A stretch of DNA of 64,000 nt, from NCBI GenBank assembly GCA_965203685.1, contig OZ241908.1, forward strand, positions 2,356,001 to 2,420,000, read 5' to 3'. The notes under the pieces are model-generated. The model saw nothing but the letters and a program-made list of their open reading frames with translations, searched no databases and was not told where the DNA came from. Each line of letters opens with the position of its first letter. Position 1 is the first letter of the stretch. Both the position numbers and the translations under genes were made by a program. Below, piece by piece: positions 1 to 8,779 of the stretch. The DNA is from VXYL01 sp965203685. Its GTDB lineage: Bacteria > Pseudomonadota > Gammaproteobacteria > Pseudomonadales > Azotimanducaceae.

Positions 1-31
1 GGGTGATTGTCACGAGGGACGTGGGTGTCCC

Positions 32-1465
32 CTATGACGCGAGCCTGAGGATTCGCGCCGGATCCCGCCCGGTGGTGTAGAGCCGTACACTCATAGCCAC
101 CGCGATCGCAGCGATCCCAAGCGACAACGCGACCCAGAATCCAAAAACGCCAAGATTCGGTAGGCCGGTTAAGCCCAACCCGAGCGCAGCCCCAAGCGGG
201 AGCGCAAACACCCAGTAGCCGACTAGCGAGTAGACCATCGGCGCGCGCGTGTCCTTGTAGCCGCGCAACGCCCCGGCCATCGTCGCCTGGGTGTCGTCGA
301 AGACCTGGTAGATAGCGATGATCAGGATCAGCGAACTCGCGAGTGCAACCACGTCGGCGTCGTTGCTGTAGACACTGGCGGCGTAGTGCCGCAGGAGCAC
401 GAGCGCAACGCTGACGGTGACCGCGTAGATCAGCGAAATCGCGACGGCCACACGGGCCACCCGCGCCGCGCGTGAGAACTCGCCTGCACCGACGTAGAAG
501 CCGATGCGAATGCCCGCGGCCGACCCGAGAGACATGGGAATGACGATCGTCGCCCAACTGAGGTGTCCGGCGATGCTGTGTGCCGCCAGCGGAATGACGC
601 CGAGACTGCCCACGAAGAAGCCGACGATGGCAAAGAGGGCCATGCCGACGAACGACGACAGGCCGATCGGGACGCCGATCTTCAGGATCTGCTTGATCTC
701 CCGAAGGTCGGGCCGCTCGATGCGCCGCCAAAGACCTGTGACCCGGAAGTAGCGGAACCGCGCCAGCACGATCATGGCCAGCAGTTCGAACCACATGACG
801 ATGGCCGTGGCCCAACCGCACCCTTCGCCACCGAGTTCGGGGGCACCGAGCCTCCCGTAGATGAAGGCATAGTTGAGGATCGCGTTGAGGACCAGCACGA
901 TCCCCGCGATGACCATCGGCCCCACGGTGCGGCCGAGACCCTCGGATCCGTAGCGCAGCACGATGTAGCACATCACCGCGGGCATCCCGAATGCGGCCGC
1001 ATTCAGGTAGCGCTTGCCAATGTCCGCCGCGGCGGCGTCGACATTGAACAGGCGGAACACCGGCTCGGCGTTGATGACGATCAGGATGGCCAGCACGCTT
1101 GCCACCAACCCGACCAGCAGGCCTTGGCGCAGAACGAGTCCCACCCGGCGCGTTCGCCCGCCGCCGACGAGTTGCGCGACGATGGGCGTGACGGACATCG
1201 TGCAACCCGTCAACAGCATGAAGACCGGCCACAGGACGTTGCTCCCCAAGGCAACGCCTGCGAGGTGCGTGGAGTCGTAGTGGCCGGCCATGGCGGTGTC
1301 GAGGAAGCCCATGGCCATGATGAAGAACTGGGTTGCGGCCATGGGCGTGCCAAGACGGAACAGCGCCTTGGCCTCGGTCAGTGATCTGCGCGAGACTTGT
1401 GCTGCGCCGTCCGGCTCGACCTGCGTGGTATCGGTGGCGCGCCCTTGAAGCGGTTTGGATGGCAA
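32..1465 (-). CDS. MATE family multidrug/Na+ antiporter
   Basis: An integral inner-membrane exporter of the MATE (NorM/DinF-like) family, expected to expel cationic drugs or metabolites using a proton or sodium gradient. The 477-residue product has about 12 hydrophobic segments beginning near residue 40 (segment MAATQFFIMAMGFLDTAMAG is the family's first helix with the conserved Q and D), and the two-fold repeat layout is complete. The first ~35 residues are polar, so the true start could lie slightly downstream. The 5' end overlaps the start of the divergent methyltransferase gene by about 11 bp, so one of the two starts is probably misplaced or the promoters lie inside coding sequence. The substrate cannot be told from sequence. 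Confidence 0.9.
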   Translation of the reverse strand: MPSKPLQGRATDTTQVEPDGAAQVSRRSLTEAKALFRLGTPMAATQFFIMAMGFLDTAMAGHYDSTHLAGVALGSNVLWPVFMLLTGCTMSVTPIVAQLVGGGRTRRVGLVLRQGLLVGLVASVLAILIVINAEPVFRLFNVDAAAADIGKRYLNAAAFGMPAVMCYIVLRYGSEGLGRTVGPMVIAGIVLVLNAILNYAFIYGRLGAPELGGEGCGWATAIVMWFELLAMIVLARFRYFRVTGLWRRIERPDLREIKQILKIGVPIGLSSFVGMALFAIVGFFVGSLGVIPLAAHSIAGHLSWATIVIPMSLGSAAGIRIGFYVGAGEFSRAARVARVAVAISLIYAVTVSVALVLLRHYAASVYSNDADVVALASSLILIIAIYQVFDDTQATMAGALRGYKDTRAPMVYSLVGYWVFALPLGAALGLGLTGLPNLGVFGFWVALSLGIAAIAVAMSVRLYTTGRDPARILRLAS

Positions 1466-2126
1466 CGTGTCCGGTTCCTCTACGCACCAGGGTGACGCCG
1501 GCGCCGACCGCGCCGCGGCGTTTCCCGACCAGTTCTTCGAGCGCGTGGACGAGTCGCCCGATTCCCAGTTCTACCAGTTCCCTCGCCTCGTGACCCACAT
1601 CGACGATGCGACGATCGCGGCGCTGACGGCGTTCTACGCCGAGTTCTTGCCCGCCGAGATGCGCGTCCTCGATCTCATGTCCTCATGGGTCTCGCATTTG
1701 CCCGACACGCCCTATGGGCGCGTGGCCGGGCTCGGCATGAACGCCGAGGAGTTGGCAGCCAACCCCCGTCTGGACGAGCGCATTGTCCACGATCTGAATG
1801 CCGAACCGCGACTCCCCTTCGCGGATCGCTCTTTCGACCGCGCCGTGGTCGCCGTGTCGATCCAGTATCTCACCCGGCCGGTCGAGGTATTCACCGATCT
1901 CGCGCGCGTGCTCGAGCCGGGAGGTCGCGTGGCCATCGCGATGTCCCACCGCTGCTTTCCCACCAAGGCGATCCTCGCGTTCCGCGCCTTGCCGCCCCAA
2001 GAGCGAGTCCGCGTCGTGGGCGTCTACCTGCACGCCGCGGGGTACGTCGACGTCGACTTCGTCGACCGCTCGCCGCCCAATGCGGACCCGCTGTGGATCG
2101 TGACGGGTACGCGCGGTGGCGACTGA
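1455..2126 (+). CDS. SAM-dependent methyltransferase (type 11 domain)
   Basis: A 223-residue class I methyltransferase-like protein. Residues about 65-170 hold the Rossmann-type core: VLDLMSSW replaces the usual glycine-rich SAM loop, LPFADRSFDRAVV is the classical motif II region, and RVLEPGGRVAIAMSHRCF is motif III. Motif I is unusual (no GxGxG), which may alter or weaken SAM binding. The substrate is unknown. The annotated ATG overlaps the divergent MATE start, and the first ~25 residues are low-complexity, so a later GTG near 1546 is possible. It is followed by a 113-bp spacer and the nuclease-like gene on the same strand. Confidence 0.75.
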   Translation: MDGNVSGSSTHQGDAGADRAAAFPDQFFERVDESPDSQFYQFPRLVTHIDDATIAALTAFYAEFLPAEMRVLDLMSSWVSHLPDTPYGRVAGLGMNAEELAANPRLDERIVHDLNAEPRLPFADRSFDRAVVAVSIQYLTRPVEVFTDLARVLEPGGRVAIAMSHRCFPTKAILAFRALPPQERVRVVGVYLHAAGYVDVDFVDRSPPNADPLWIVTGTRGGD

Positions 2127-2239
2127 GGACGGTACGCGGACGTCCACGTCCGCATCAGGTTTACGCGAGGCTCATTTCCTACACGGTTCGGAGAGATCGT
2201 CCAACGATAACGGCCTCGGCGGGAGTCTAGCGTTCGGGA

Positions 2240-3289
2240 ATGGACGACCCCGATGACGCGACCGAGCAGCCGGCCCGGTTCCCGTTCGACGCAATCTACA
2301 AGGCGCTTTGCTGCCATCCGCAGACAGTCGGCAACATTCTGACCGGCTACTTGGCCGAACCTGCCGGTCCGTTGCCCAATGCCCTCGTCGACAGCCTGGA
2401 TCTCGACGGACTGCGCAAGCTCTCCGCGGAGTGGGTCACGCGGGAGTTCCGCCTGCGCCGCGGCGACCAGGTCTGGGAGGTACCGTTCAAGAAACGAGCG
2501 CAAGCCTGCGGCTATCCACAGTTCCTGCTGCTCAACCTCGAGTTCCAGTCACGACGCGACGGCTTTATGGCGCTGCGCTTCCTCGAGCACGGCAACGAGT
2601 TGTACCGCGAAGTCCGCGCCCAGGGCGTCGTCGCCGAAGGCGACCCGTGCCCGGTGCTGTGCGTTCTGCTGCACAACGGGCGCACACCGTGGACGGCACC
2701 GACGTCCGCAGCCGCAACGCTACGGGTCCCTGCGGCGCTGGGTCGCGCGGTTGTTCCCCCGGCGCTCGCGACATTCCACCCGTGGGGGTACTTCGCGCTC
2801 GACTTCGTCGCGTACCGGGACCGGCCGCACGTTCCAGGCGACATCGTCTCGATGATGGTTGGCATCGAGTTCGCCCGGGAGCGCGTGGACTTGGTCGCAC
2901 CCCTTTGGGACACGGTTCGCAAGCTCACCGACGGCGATCTGCGTACGACGGTGGCCCGCTGGCTCGGACGCATGGATGAGCACTACAATTTGAACCTGCT
3001 TGGCCTAGCGGATTTGATGGCGATGCAAGACGTGACTGAATTGACCTCGAGACTGGACGAGACGATCGCGGAGTGGCGCCGCGACGCCGTGACGGAAGGC
3101 CAACGGTCGCTGTTGCTGCGGCTGGCGAGGCAGCGGTTCGGCCCGGAGACCGCCGAACGCATGGACGCGCTCCTGGCTGGAACACGCGATTGGGACCAGC
3201 TCGTAGGGGTGGGCGAGTCGATCATTGACGCGAACTCGGGCGTGGACTTCATGGACCGGGTAGCTACGTTGGTGCGCCCATCGAAATAG
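2240..3289 (+). CDS. Rpn/YhgA-like PD-(D/E)XK nuclease family protein (DUF4351-type C-terminus)
   Basis: A 349-residue protein with the layout of the recombination-promoting nuclease/putative transposase family. The N-terminal half contains a PD-(D/E)XK-like core: after VPFKK comes FLLLNLEFQSRRD, matching the family's E-x-Q-S-x-x-D motif, with a conserved MALRFLEHG helix following. The C-terminal part (about residues 285-345, LLLRLARQRFG onward) resembles the DUF4351 tail found on many cyanobacterial and proteobacterial members. These proteins cut DNA in vitro and are often horizontally mobile, with many paralogues per genome. It stands alone between the methyltransferase and the minus-strand secreted protein, with 120 bp of apparently empty sequence after it. 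Confidence 0.75.
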   Translation: MDDPDDATEQPARFPFDAIYKALCCHPQTVGNILTGYLAEPAGPLPNALVDSLDLDGLRKLSAEWVTREFRLRRGDQVWEVPFKKRAQACGYPQFLLLNLEFQSRRDGFMALRFLEHGNELYREVRAQGVVAEGDPCPVLCVLLHNGRTPWTAPTSAAATLRVPAALGRAVVPPALATFHPWGYFALDFVAYRDRPHVPGDIVSMMVGIEFARERVDLVAPLWDTVRKLTDGDLRTTVARWLGRMDEHYNLNLLGLADLMAMQDVTELTSRLDETIAEWRRDAVTEGQRSLLLRLARQRFGPETAERMDALLAGTRDWDQLVGVGESIIDANSGVDFMDRVATLVRPSK

Positions 3290-3410
3290 TCGCCGGCGTC
3301 GGCGGATGCGCGAAACTGGCGCGACGCGACGCCTCGGCAGCAAGGTGCGTACCCACGTCGACGCCCGGAACGGCCGCCCGCCGGTCCGACGACGGTGCGG
3401 GCAACCGCCG

Positions 3411-4136
3411 CTACGGTAAAGAACCCCCGAACACGGCATACGCGGCGGCGTATTGCCGAGCGTAGAACGGACCGTCGCCGCCTTGCTCCATAAGCTTCGT
3501 CTCGATCAAGGCGAGCGCATCCGTCTCATCCGTACCGCCCAAGGTGTTGGCGAGGTGGATCCAGCCCTGTGCCACTGTGACACTTAAGTCGAGGTTGGCT
3601 TCCACGGCGATGGCTTGGCCGGTCTCGAAAGCGGCGACCGCATCGCCATAGGCGCCGTCGGCGATCAAGTGGGCGCCGAGGATCCAATGGCTATTGAAGC
3701 GACGCTGTGCTGTAGGAGCGACCTCGGCGGCCAGCCTCACATCGACTCGGGCGGCTTCGAGCCCAAGGCGACGGTGGTGGTCTTCGACAGGGACCGAACC
3801 GTCCGGCGTACCCCAGCCGGGCCACGTGTTGGCAGCCAGGTTGTAGACGATCGGCAGTGCGGCGCGCTTGTAGTCGAGGGCTTGCGCCGGATGTCGTTCC
3901 GCCAGGTTCAGCGCGTGCTGCAGCAACAGCTTGGCGAGGTAAGTGTAGGCGTCCATGTCCTCGACCCCACGGTCGAAGGTCTTGGACAGGATGTAGTTGG
4001 CGGCCCGAATGCTCTCGGGTGTCGTCTCGAGCAAGGCCTCTTGGCGCATCGCGTCGGCGGTGGACTGGGGGTCTTGGGCTACGGCTGCTAGAGCTAGGCA
4101 GGTGAGCGTGCCGGCCAGCAGGTTCTTGAGCGCCAT
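3411..4136 (-). CDS. Secreted helical repeat (TPR-like) protein of unknown function
   Basis: A 241-residue protein with a clear signal peptide (about MALKNLLAGTLTCLALAAVA, cleavage near residue 20), so probably periplasmic. The rest is helical, with TPR-like pairs such as AYTYLAKLLLQHALNLAERHPAQALDYKRAALPIVYNLA (in two parts) and HWILGAHLIADGAYGDAVAAFETG. No catalytic motif is seen. It is divergent from dinB, with about 43 bp between the two starts, so they share an intergenic promoter region. I do not recognise a named family. Confidence 0.65.
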   Translation of the reverse strand: MALKNLLAGTLTCLALAAVAQDPQSTADAMRQEALLETTPESIRAANYILSKTFDRGVEDMDAYTYLAKLLLQHALNLAERHPAQALDYKRAALPIVYNLAANTWPGWGTPDGSVPVEDHHRRLGLEAARVDVRLAAEVAPTAQRRFNSHWILGAHLIADGAYGDAVAAFETGQAIAVEANLDLSVTVAQGWIHLANTLGGTDETDALALIETKLMEQGGDGPFYARQYAAAYAVFGGSLP

Positions 4137-4179
4137 TGCGGCTTCCGTAGACAGGTGTTCGGGCTACTATAGCGGCGTC

Positions 4180-5397
4180 ATGGGTGACTGGCCGCGCATC
4201 GTGGTTCACGCCGACATGGATGCCTTCTATGCGGCCGTGGAGCAGTTGGACAACCCCGAGTTGCGCGGCAAGCCGATCCTCGTGGGACCGAACAGCAATC
4301 GCGGGGTCGTGTTGACGGCGAGCTACGAAGCTCGACCTTTTCGCGTTGGCAGCGCCATGCCGGTGGCCGAAGCCCGGCGTCGCTGCCCCCAAGCCATCAT
4401 GGTGCCGCCCCGTTTCGAACGCTACGAGGCGCTCTCGGGCGAGATCATGGACATCTTCGGCGACTTCTCGCCGCATGTCGAAGCGATCTCGCTGGACGAG
4501 GCGTTCCTGGACATGTCGGGCGCGGAACGCCTCTTCGGCTCGCCGATCGCGATCGGACAACAGATCAAGGAGCGGGTTCGCAAGGCTACGGGCCTCAATG
4601 CCTCGGTTGGTGTGGCGAGCACGAAGTACGTCGCCAAGGTGGCGAGCGCGCACGACAAGCCCGACGGCCTGACCGTGGTGCCGCATACCGGGGCCGTCGA
4701 CTGGCTCGCGCCGCTGCCGGTCTCGAGGCTTTGGGGTGCCGGGCCGAAAACCGTGCCGCGTCTGCTCGAGCTTGGGCTCGCAACCATCGGCGATGTCGCC
4801 AACGCCGACGCGGAGTTCCTCGTCGAGCAACTCGGTGCCGCAGGTGCACACTTCTACGAACTGGCTCACGCCCGCGATCCGCGACGCGTCCGGGGATCGC
4901 GCGCTGCCAAGAGTATTGGATCCGACCGAACCCTAAACGAGGACATCAGCGAGCCCGAGGAGATCGAACGCCACTTGCGGCGTGCGGCCGAGCGCATTGC
5001 CCGGCGCGTGCGGGCGAAAGGCTACTTGGCCCGTGGCATCCGTGTTCGATTGAAGACCAACCGGTTCGAGATGTTGACGCGGCAACGGCTGCTGACGACG
5101 CCGTCGGATCTCGGCAGCGAGTACTTGGCCGTCGCGACAAGCCTGCTCGGCGAGTTCGACCACCCCGGGCCGTTCCGCCTGGTCGGCTTGGCAGCCTACG
5201 ATCTGTCGTGGCGGACGGCTCCCCGCCAACTCGACCTCTTCGAGGATCACGCCAGGCACGAACTCGATCTCACCATCGACCGTCTGATCGAACGGTTCGG
5301 TCGAGACGTTGTGATGCGCGCACGAGACCTCGGTCAACGCGGCGTGAATGCCAACGGCGTGAACCTGGATTTCCTCGACAATCGCGTCGCCGGGTGA
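4180..5397 (+). CDS. dinB: DNA polymerase IV (Y-family translesion polymerase)
   Basis: Error-prone Y-family DNA polymerase that bypasses lesions. The 405-residue product starts at ATG 4180 (MGDWPRIVVHADMDAFYAAV). The longer open frame upstream is antisense to the secreted-protein gene and is not used. Catalytic metal ligands are in DMDAFYAAVE near the N-terminus and SLDEAFLDM near residue 105. GVASTKYVAKVAS is the palm motif, the thumb helix-hairpin-helix follows at about 170-230, and the little-finger domain lies at about 235-345. The tail contains QLDLFED, a plausible beta-clamp-binding peptide (QLxLF type). Its stop overlaps the GTG of the MFS gene, implying co-transcription. Confidence 0.95.
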   Translation: MGDWPRIVVHADMDAFYAAVEQLDNPELRGKPILVGPNSNRGVVLTASYEARPFRVGSAMPVAEARRRCPQAIMVPPRFERYEALSGEIMDIFGDFSPHVEAISLDEAFLDMSGAERLFGSPIAIGQQIKERVRKATGLNASVGVASTKYVAKVASAHDKPDGLTVVPHTGAVDWLAPLPVSRLWGAGPKTVPRLLELGLATIGDVANADAEFLVEQLGAAGAHFYELAHARDPRRVRGSRAAKSIGSDRTLNEDISEPEEIERHLRRAAERIARRVRAKGYLARGIRVRLKTNRFEMLTRQRLLTTPSDLGSEYLAVATSLLGEFDHPGPFRLVGLAAYDLSWRTAPRQLDLFEDHARHELDLTIDRLIERFGRDVVMRARDLGQRGVNANGVNLDFLDNRVAG

Positions 5398-6608
5398 AGC
5401 GGGATGCCTTGAAGTCGGAGTTGCTCAACCGGAATCTCGTGATCCTAGTGCTGGCGCAGGCGACCGCCGTGACCGGTACGGTCGCCCTGGTCACGCTTGG
5501 CGGGATCGTTGGGCGCGACCTGGCACCGACCGCGACACTCTCGACCCTCCCGATTTCCTTGCAGGTGGTCGGCACCGCCGCGGCGACGGTGTTTGCGGCC
5601 TGGACGATGTCCCGAATCGGCCGGCCCAACGGTTTCGCCCTTGGCGCTGCGCTCGGTGCGATCGGTGCAGGCGTTGCCGTGTTTGGCGTCCTGCAAGCGA
5701 ATTTCGTGGTGTTCTGTGCGGGTGCGATGCTTGTCGGCGTTGCCAACGCCTTCTCGCAGCAGTACCGGTTCGCCGCCGCCGAGAGCGTCAGTTCGCGCTC
5801 GGCCGGCTATGCGATCTCGATCACGCTGGCAGGGTCGATGATCGGTGCCGTGGCTGGACCCGAGTTGGCGGCGCGGGGCGAGGATTGGATTTCCGGCGCG
5901 CGCTTTGCCGGCACGTTCGTCGCCGTGGTGGGTTGTTACCTGCTCGCCGCCGTATTGTTGCTCGGCCTGCGCTCGCAGCCGGTGTCGCGTGTTGCCGAGC
6001 CGGCCGTCAACGCGACGAGCGAGTTGCGGCCACTGTCCCTGATCGCCCGTCATCCGGCCTTCATCGTCGCCGTGCTCGGCGCGGCGGTCGGCCATGGCGT
6101 GATGTCGTTCGCGATGACTGCCGCGCCGCTCGCCATGCACGTCGTCGACGGACATTCGCTGTCCCACACGGCGGCTGTGATCCAGGCCCACGTGCTGGCG
6201 ATGTACGCACCGTCCCTGGTGTCCGGGACGCTGATTGCCCGGTATGGCGGCCAGCGCGTCATGCTGATCGGGGCCGCGGTGTTGCTGGCCATGGTCGTGA
6301 TCGGTTTCGCCGGGCGCGAGGTGATGCACTACGGGGTGTCGATGGTCGCTCTCGGGATCGGCTGGAACTTCCTCTACACCGGCGGCACCACGGTGCTCAG
6401 TAGCGCGCACCGGACGGCCGAGCGTTTCCGTGCGCAGGCGGCCAACGACTTCACGGTGTTCACGATCTCGGCGCTCGGATCCCTGTCCGCCGGTACCGTC
6501 ATGCAGGTCTTTGGCTGGAACACGGTGCTCGGGATTTCGGTGCCGATCATCCTCGTCGCCCTTGGGGCACTCGCCTGGATTCGCCTGCCGCGAGGCGACC
6601 GGCCATGA
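5394..6608 (+). CDS. Major facilitator superfamily transporter
   Basis: A 404-residue, 12-helix MFS permease starting at GTG 5394, which overlaps the dinB stop (GTGA). The loop between helices 2 and 3 reads MSRIGRPNGFALG, a degenerate form of the G-x-x-x-D-R-x-G-R-R signature. The sequence between helices 6 and 7 is short, and a second cluster of six helices runs from about residue 215. The substrate is unknown. Its stop overlaps the ATG of the SelD fusion, so dinB, this gene and selD form one tightly coupled unit even though their functions are not obviously linked. Confidence 0.85.
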   Translation: MKRDALKSELLNRNLVILVLAQATAVTGTVALVTLGGIVGRDLAPTATLSTLPISLQVVGTAAATVFAAWTMSRIGRPNGFALGAALGAIGAGVAVFGVLQANFVVFCAGAMLVGVANAFSQQYRFAAAESVSSRSAGYAISITLAGSMIGAVAGPELAARGEDWISGARFAGTFVAVVGCYLLAAVLLLGLRSQPVSRVAEPAVNATSELRPLSLIARHPAFIVAVLGAAVGHGVMSFAMTAAPLAMHVVDGHSLSHTAAVIQAHVLAMYAPSLVSGTLIARYGGQRVMLIGAAVLLAMVVIGFAGREVMHYGVSMVALGIGWNFLYTGGTTVLSSAHRTAERFRAQAANDFTVFTISALGSLSAGTVMQVFGWNTVLGISVPIILVALGALAWIRLPRGDRP

Positions 6609-8779
6609 AGTCGTTGGACGTTCCATCGCTGCGCGACATCGTCCTTCTGGGCGGCGGGCATGCCAATGTGCAGGTGTTGAAGCGGTTCGGTATGCGTCCC
6701 GAGCCGGGGGTGCGACTGACCATCGTCGCGCGGGAGCCGCATTCGCCGTACTCGGGGATGCTCCCCGGGCTGGTCGCGGGCGTCTACGCTTGGGATGACA
6801 TCCACATCGATCTCGCCCGGCTCGCGGCCTTCGCGGGCGCGCGATTCATAGCGGCCGAGGCCACGGGGCTCGACGTGGAACGCCGCCAGGTCATGTTCGA
6901 GGAACGGCCGCCGCTGCGTTACGACGTGCTCGCAATCAACACGGGTGGCGTTCCCGGCGAGGATTTCGCCTCGTCGTTCGTCACCCCGGTCAAGCCGATC
7001 GGGCGCTTTCTGCCGGTGTGGCGCGAGCTTGTCGATGACATCGACGGAGCCCGGCATCTGACGATCGTCGGGGCCGGTGCCGGCGGCGTTGAACTCGCCC
7101 TGGCCATCCATCACGGCAACCGCTTCGTGTGCACAGTCGTCGATGCGGACGACGAGCCGCTGGCAGCCTTCCCGGCGGCTGCCCGGCGTCGCCTCGTCAA
7201 GGCCGTCCGCGAGCGCGGTATCGAGTTGCTCACGGGCTTCGAGGTGACCGATGCCGACGCGGGGAGCATCTTCGCCGCCGATGGCCGGCATCTCAAGACC
7301 GACCACGTCCTTTGGGTGACGGGCGTCGAGGCGCCCGGGTGGCCGGCGCAGGCCGGCCTTGCCACCGACGCGAATGGCTTCATCGCCGTGAACGACACCC
7401 TGCAATCGGCTTCTCACCCGGAGGTCTTCGCAGCCGGGGATGTCGCCGGTCAGGTGGATCAGGAGCGTCCAAAATCCGGCGTCTACGCCGTTCGCCAAGG
7501 TCCGGCGTTGGCCGCGAACGTGCGCCGCTATGCCATCGGACGTCCACTGCGGAGGTTTCGCGCCCAACGCCATGCGTTGGCGATCATCGGCCTCGGCACC
7601 GGCAATGCCGTGGCCAGCCGCGGCAGCTGGGCGGTCTCCGGTTCTTGGGTGTGGGGTTTGAAGCAGTGGATCGACCGACGCTTCATACGGAAATTCAATG
7701 AGTTGCCTGAGATGTCTCAAGAAGCCCCTAAGGTGGCAGGGAGCTTGAGACCGGAACTACCCGACACCATGCGCTGTGGCGGCTGCGGTGCCAAGCTCGG
7801 TGCGGACATCCTGCGCCGCGTGCTGGACCGGCTCGCCGTGTCCACCTCGCCGGCGACTGTGCGCGGCATTGGCGATGACGCCGCGTTGATTCGGGTGTCG
7901 GCGGGTGACATGGCCGTGAGCTGCGACGGATTCCGGGCCATGATCGACGACCCGTACCGGTTCGGCCGCATCGGCGCTCACCACGCCCTGAACGACCTGT
8001 TCGCCATGGGTGCGACACCGGGTTTCGCGTTGGCGCTGGCGACGGTGCCGGCCATGGCCGATGCTCTCATGGAGGAGGACCTGTTCCAGATGATGTCCGG
8101 GGCGCTCGCGGTATTCCGCGAGCACGACGTGGATCTCGTGGGGGGCCACTCGGCAGAAGGCGCGGAGCTGGGCATTGCATTCAGCGTCACGGGGACGTTG
8201 CAGGCGACTCCCTGGACGAAGGGCGGGTTGCGTTCCGGCGAGGCGGTGATCCTCACCAAGCCGATCGGGACCGGAGCCCTGTTGGCGGGCGCCATGCAAG
8301 GCCGGACCCGCGCGGCGGACTTGGTCGCAGCCATCGATGCAATGGATCGCTCCAATGCAGCAGCGTTGGACGTCTTGCGCCAATACAACGCAACCGCCTG
8401 CACGGACGTCACCGGCTTCGGGCTCGCCGGACATCTCACCGAGATGACCCGAGCATCGGCGGACGATGTCGGCGCGCGGATTGCCGTGGACCGTGTGCCA
8501 AGGCTGCCCGGGGCGTTGGACCTGATCGCGCAAGGCACAACGAGCTCACTGCAAGACAACAACGAGCAAGCGCTGCGCGACTTCACCATCGTCGGCATCC
8601 TGCCCGCGGCAGCCGAGGTCCGGATCCTAGCCGATCCCCAAACCGCAGGTGGCTTGCTGGCGTCCATCGCGGCGACCCACGCCGACGAGTGCGTGGACGA
8701 CCTGCGACGCCAAGGCTATCCCGGGGCGATGATCATCGGCGAGGTGGTCGCAGGCCCGTCCGAGATCAGAAGAAGCTAG
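6605..8779 (+). CDS. selD: Fusion of pyridine nucleotide-disulfide oxidoreductase (NDH-2-like) and selenide,water dikinase
   Basis: A 724-residue two-domain enzyme. Residues ~10-370 form an FAD/NAD(P) oxidoreductase: IVLLGGGHANVQVL is the dinucleotide-binding loop, TIVGAGAGGVELAL the second one, and EVFAAGDVAG the FAD-binding motif. Residues ~385-724 are SelD, which makes selenophosphate from selenide and ATP for selenocysteine or 2-selenouridine synthesis. The catalytic pair is present as Cys394 and Lys397 in RCGGCGAK; it is a cysteine rather than selenocysteine form. GDDAAL and GGHSAEG are the metal and nucleotide motifs. This fusion is known in proteobacteria, where the oxidoreductase may help supply reduced selenium. 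No selA, selB, selC or mnmH is in the window. The 3' end overlaps metX tail-to-tail by 14 bp. Confidence 0.93.
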   Translation: MKSLDVPSLRDIVLLGGGHANVQVLKRFGMRPEPGVRLTIVAREPHSPYSGMLPGLVAGVYAWDDIHIDLARLAAFAGARFIAAEATGLDVERRQVMFEERPPLRYDVLAINTGGVPGEDFASSFVTPVKPIGRFLPVWRELVDDIDGARHLTIVGAGAGGVELALAIHHGNRFVCTVVDADDEPLAAFPAAARRRLVKAVRERGIELLTGFEVTDADAGSIFAADGRHLKTDHVLWVTGVEAPGWPAQAGLATDANGFIAVNDTLQSASHPEVFAAGDVAGQVDQERPKSGVYAVRQGPALAANVRRYAIGRPLRRFRAQRHALAIIGLGTGNAVASRGSWAVSGSWVWGLKQWIDRRFIRKFNELPEMSQEAPKVAGSLRPELPDTMRCGGCGAKLGADILRRVLDRLAVSTSPATVRGIGDDAALIRVSAGDMAVSCDGFRAMIDDPYRFGRIGAHHALNDLFAMGATPGFALALATVPAMADALMEEDLFQMMSGALAVFREHDVDLVGGHSAEGAELGIAFSVTGTLQATPWTKGGLRSGEAVILTKPIGTGALLAGAMQGRTRAADLVAAIDAMDRSNAAALDVLRQYNATACTDVTGFGLAGHLTEMTRASADDVGARIAVDRVPRLPGALDLIAQGTTSSLQDNNEQALRDFTIVGILPAAAEVRILADPQTAGGLLASIAATHADECVDDLRRQGYPGAMIIGEVVAGPSEIRRS

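Noticed and set aside
563..1384. Long plus-strand frame (273 codons) opposite the MATE gene
   Set aside because: Composition is antisense-like (His/Asp/Glu/Arg-rich with no domain), and the minus strand holds a clear membrane transporter.
3691..4869. 392-codon minus-strand frame across the secreted protein and dinB
   Set aside because: It is antisense to dinB and out of frame with the secreted protein; it has no domain.
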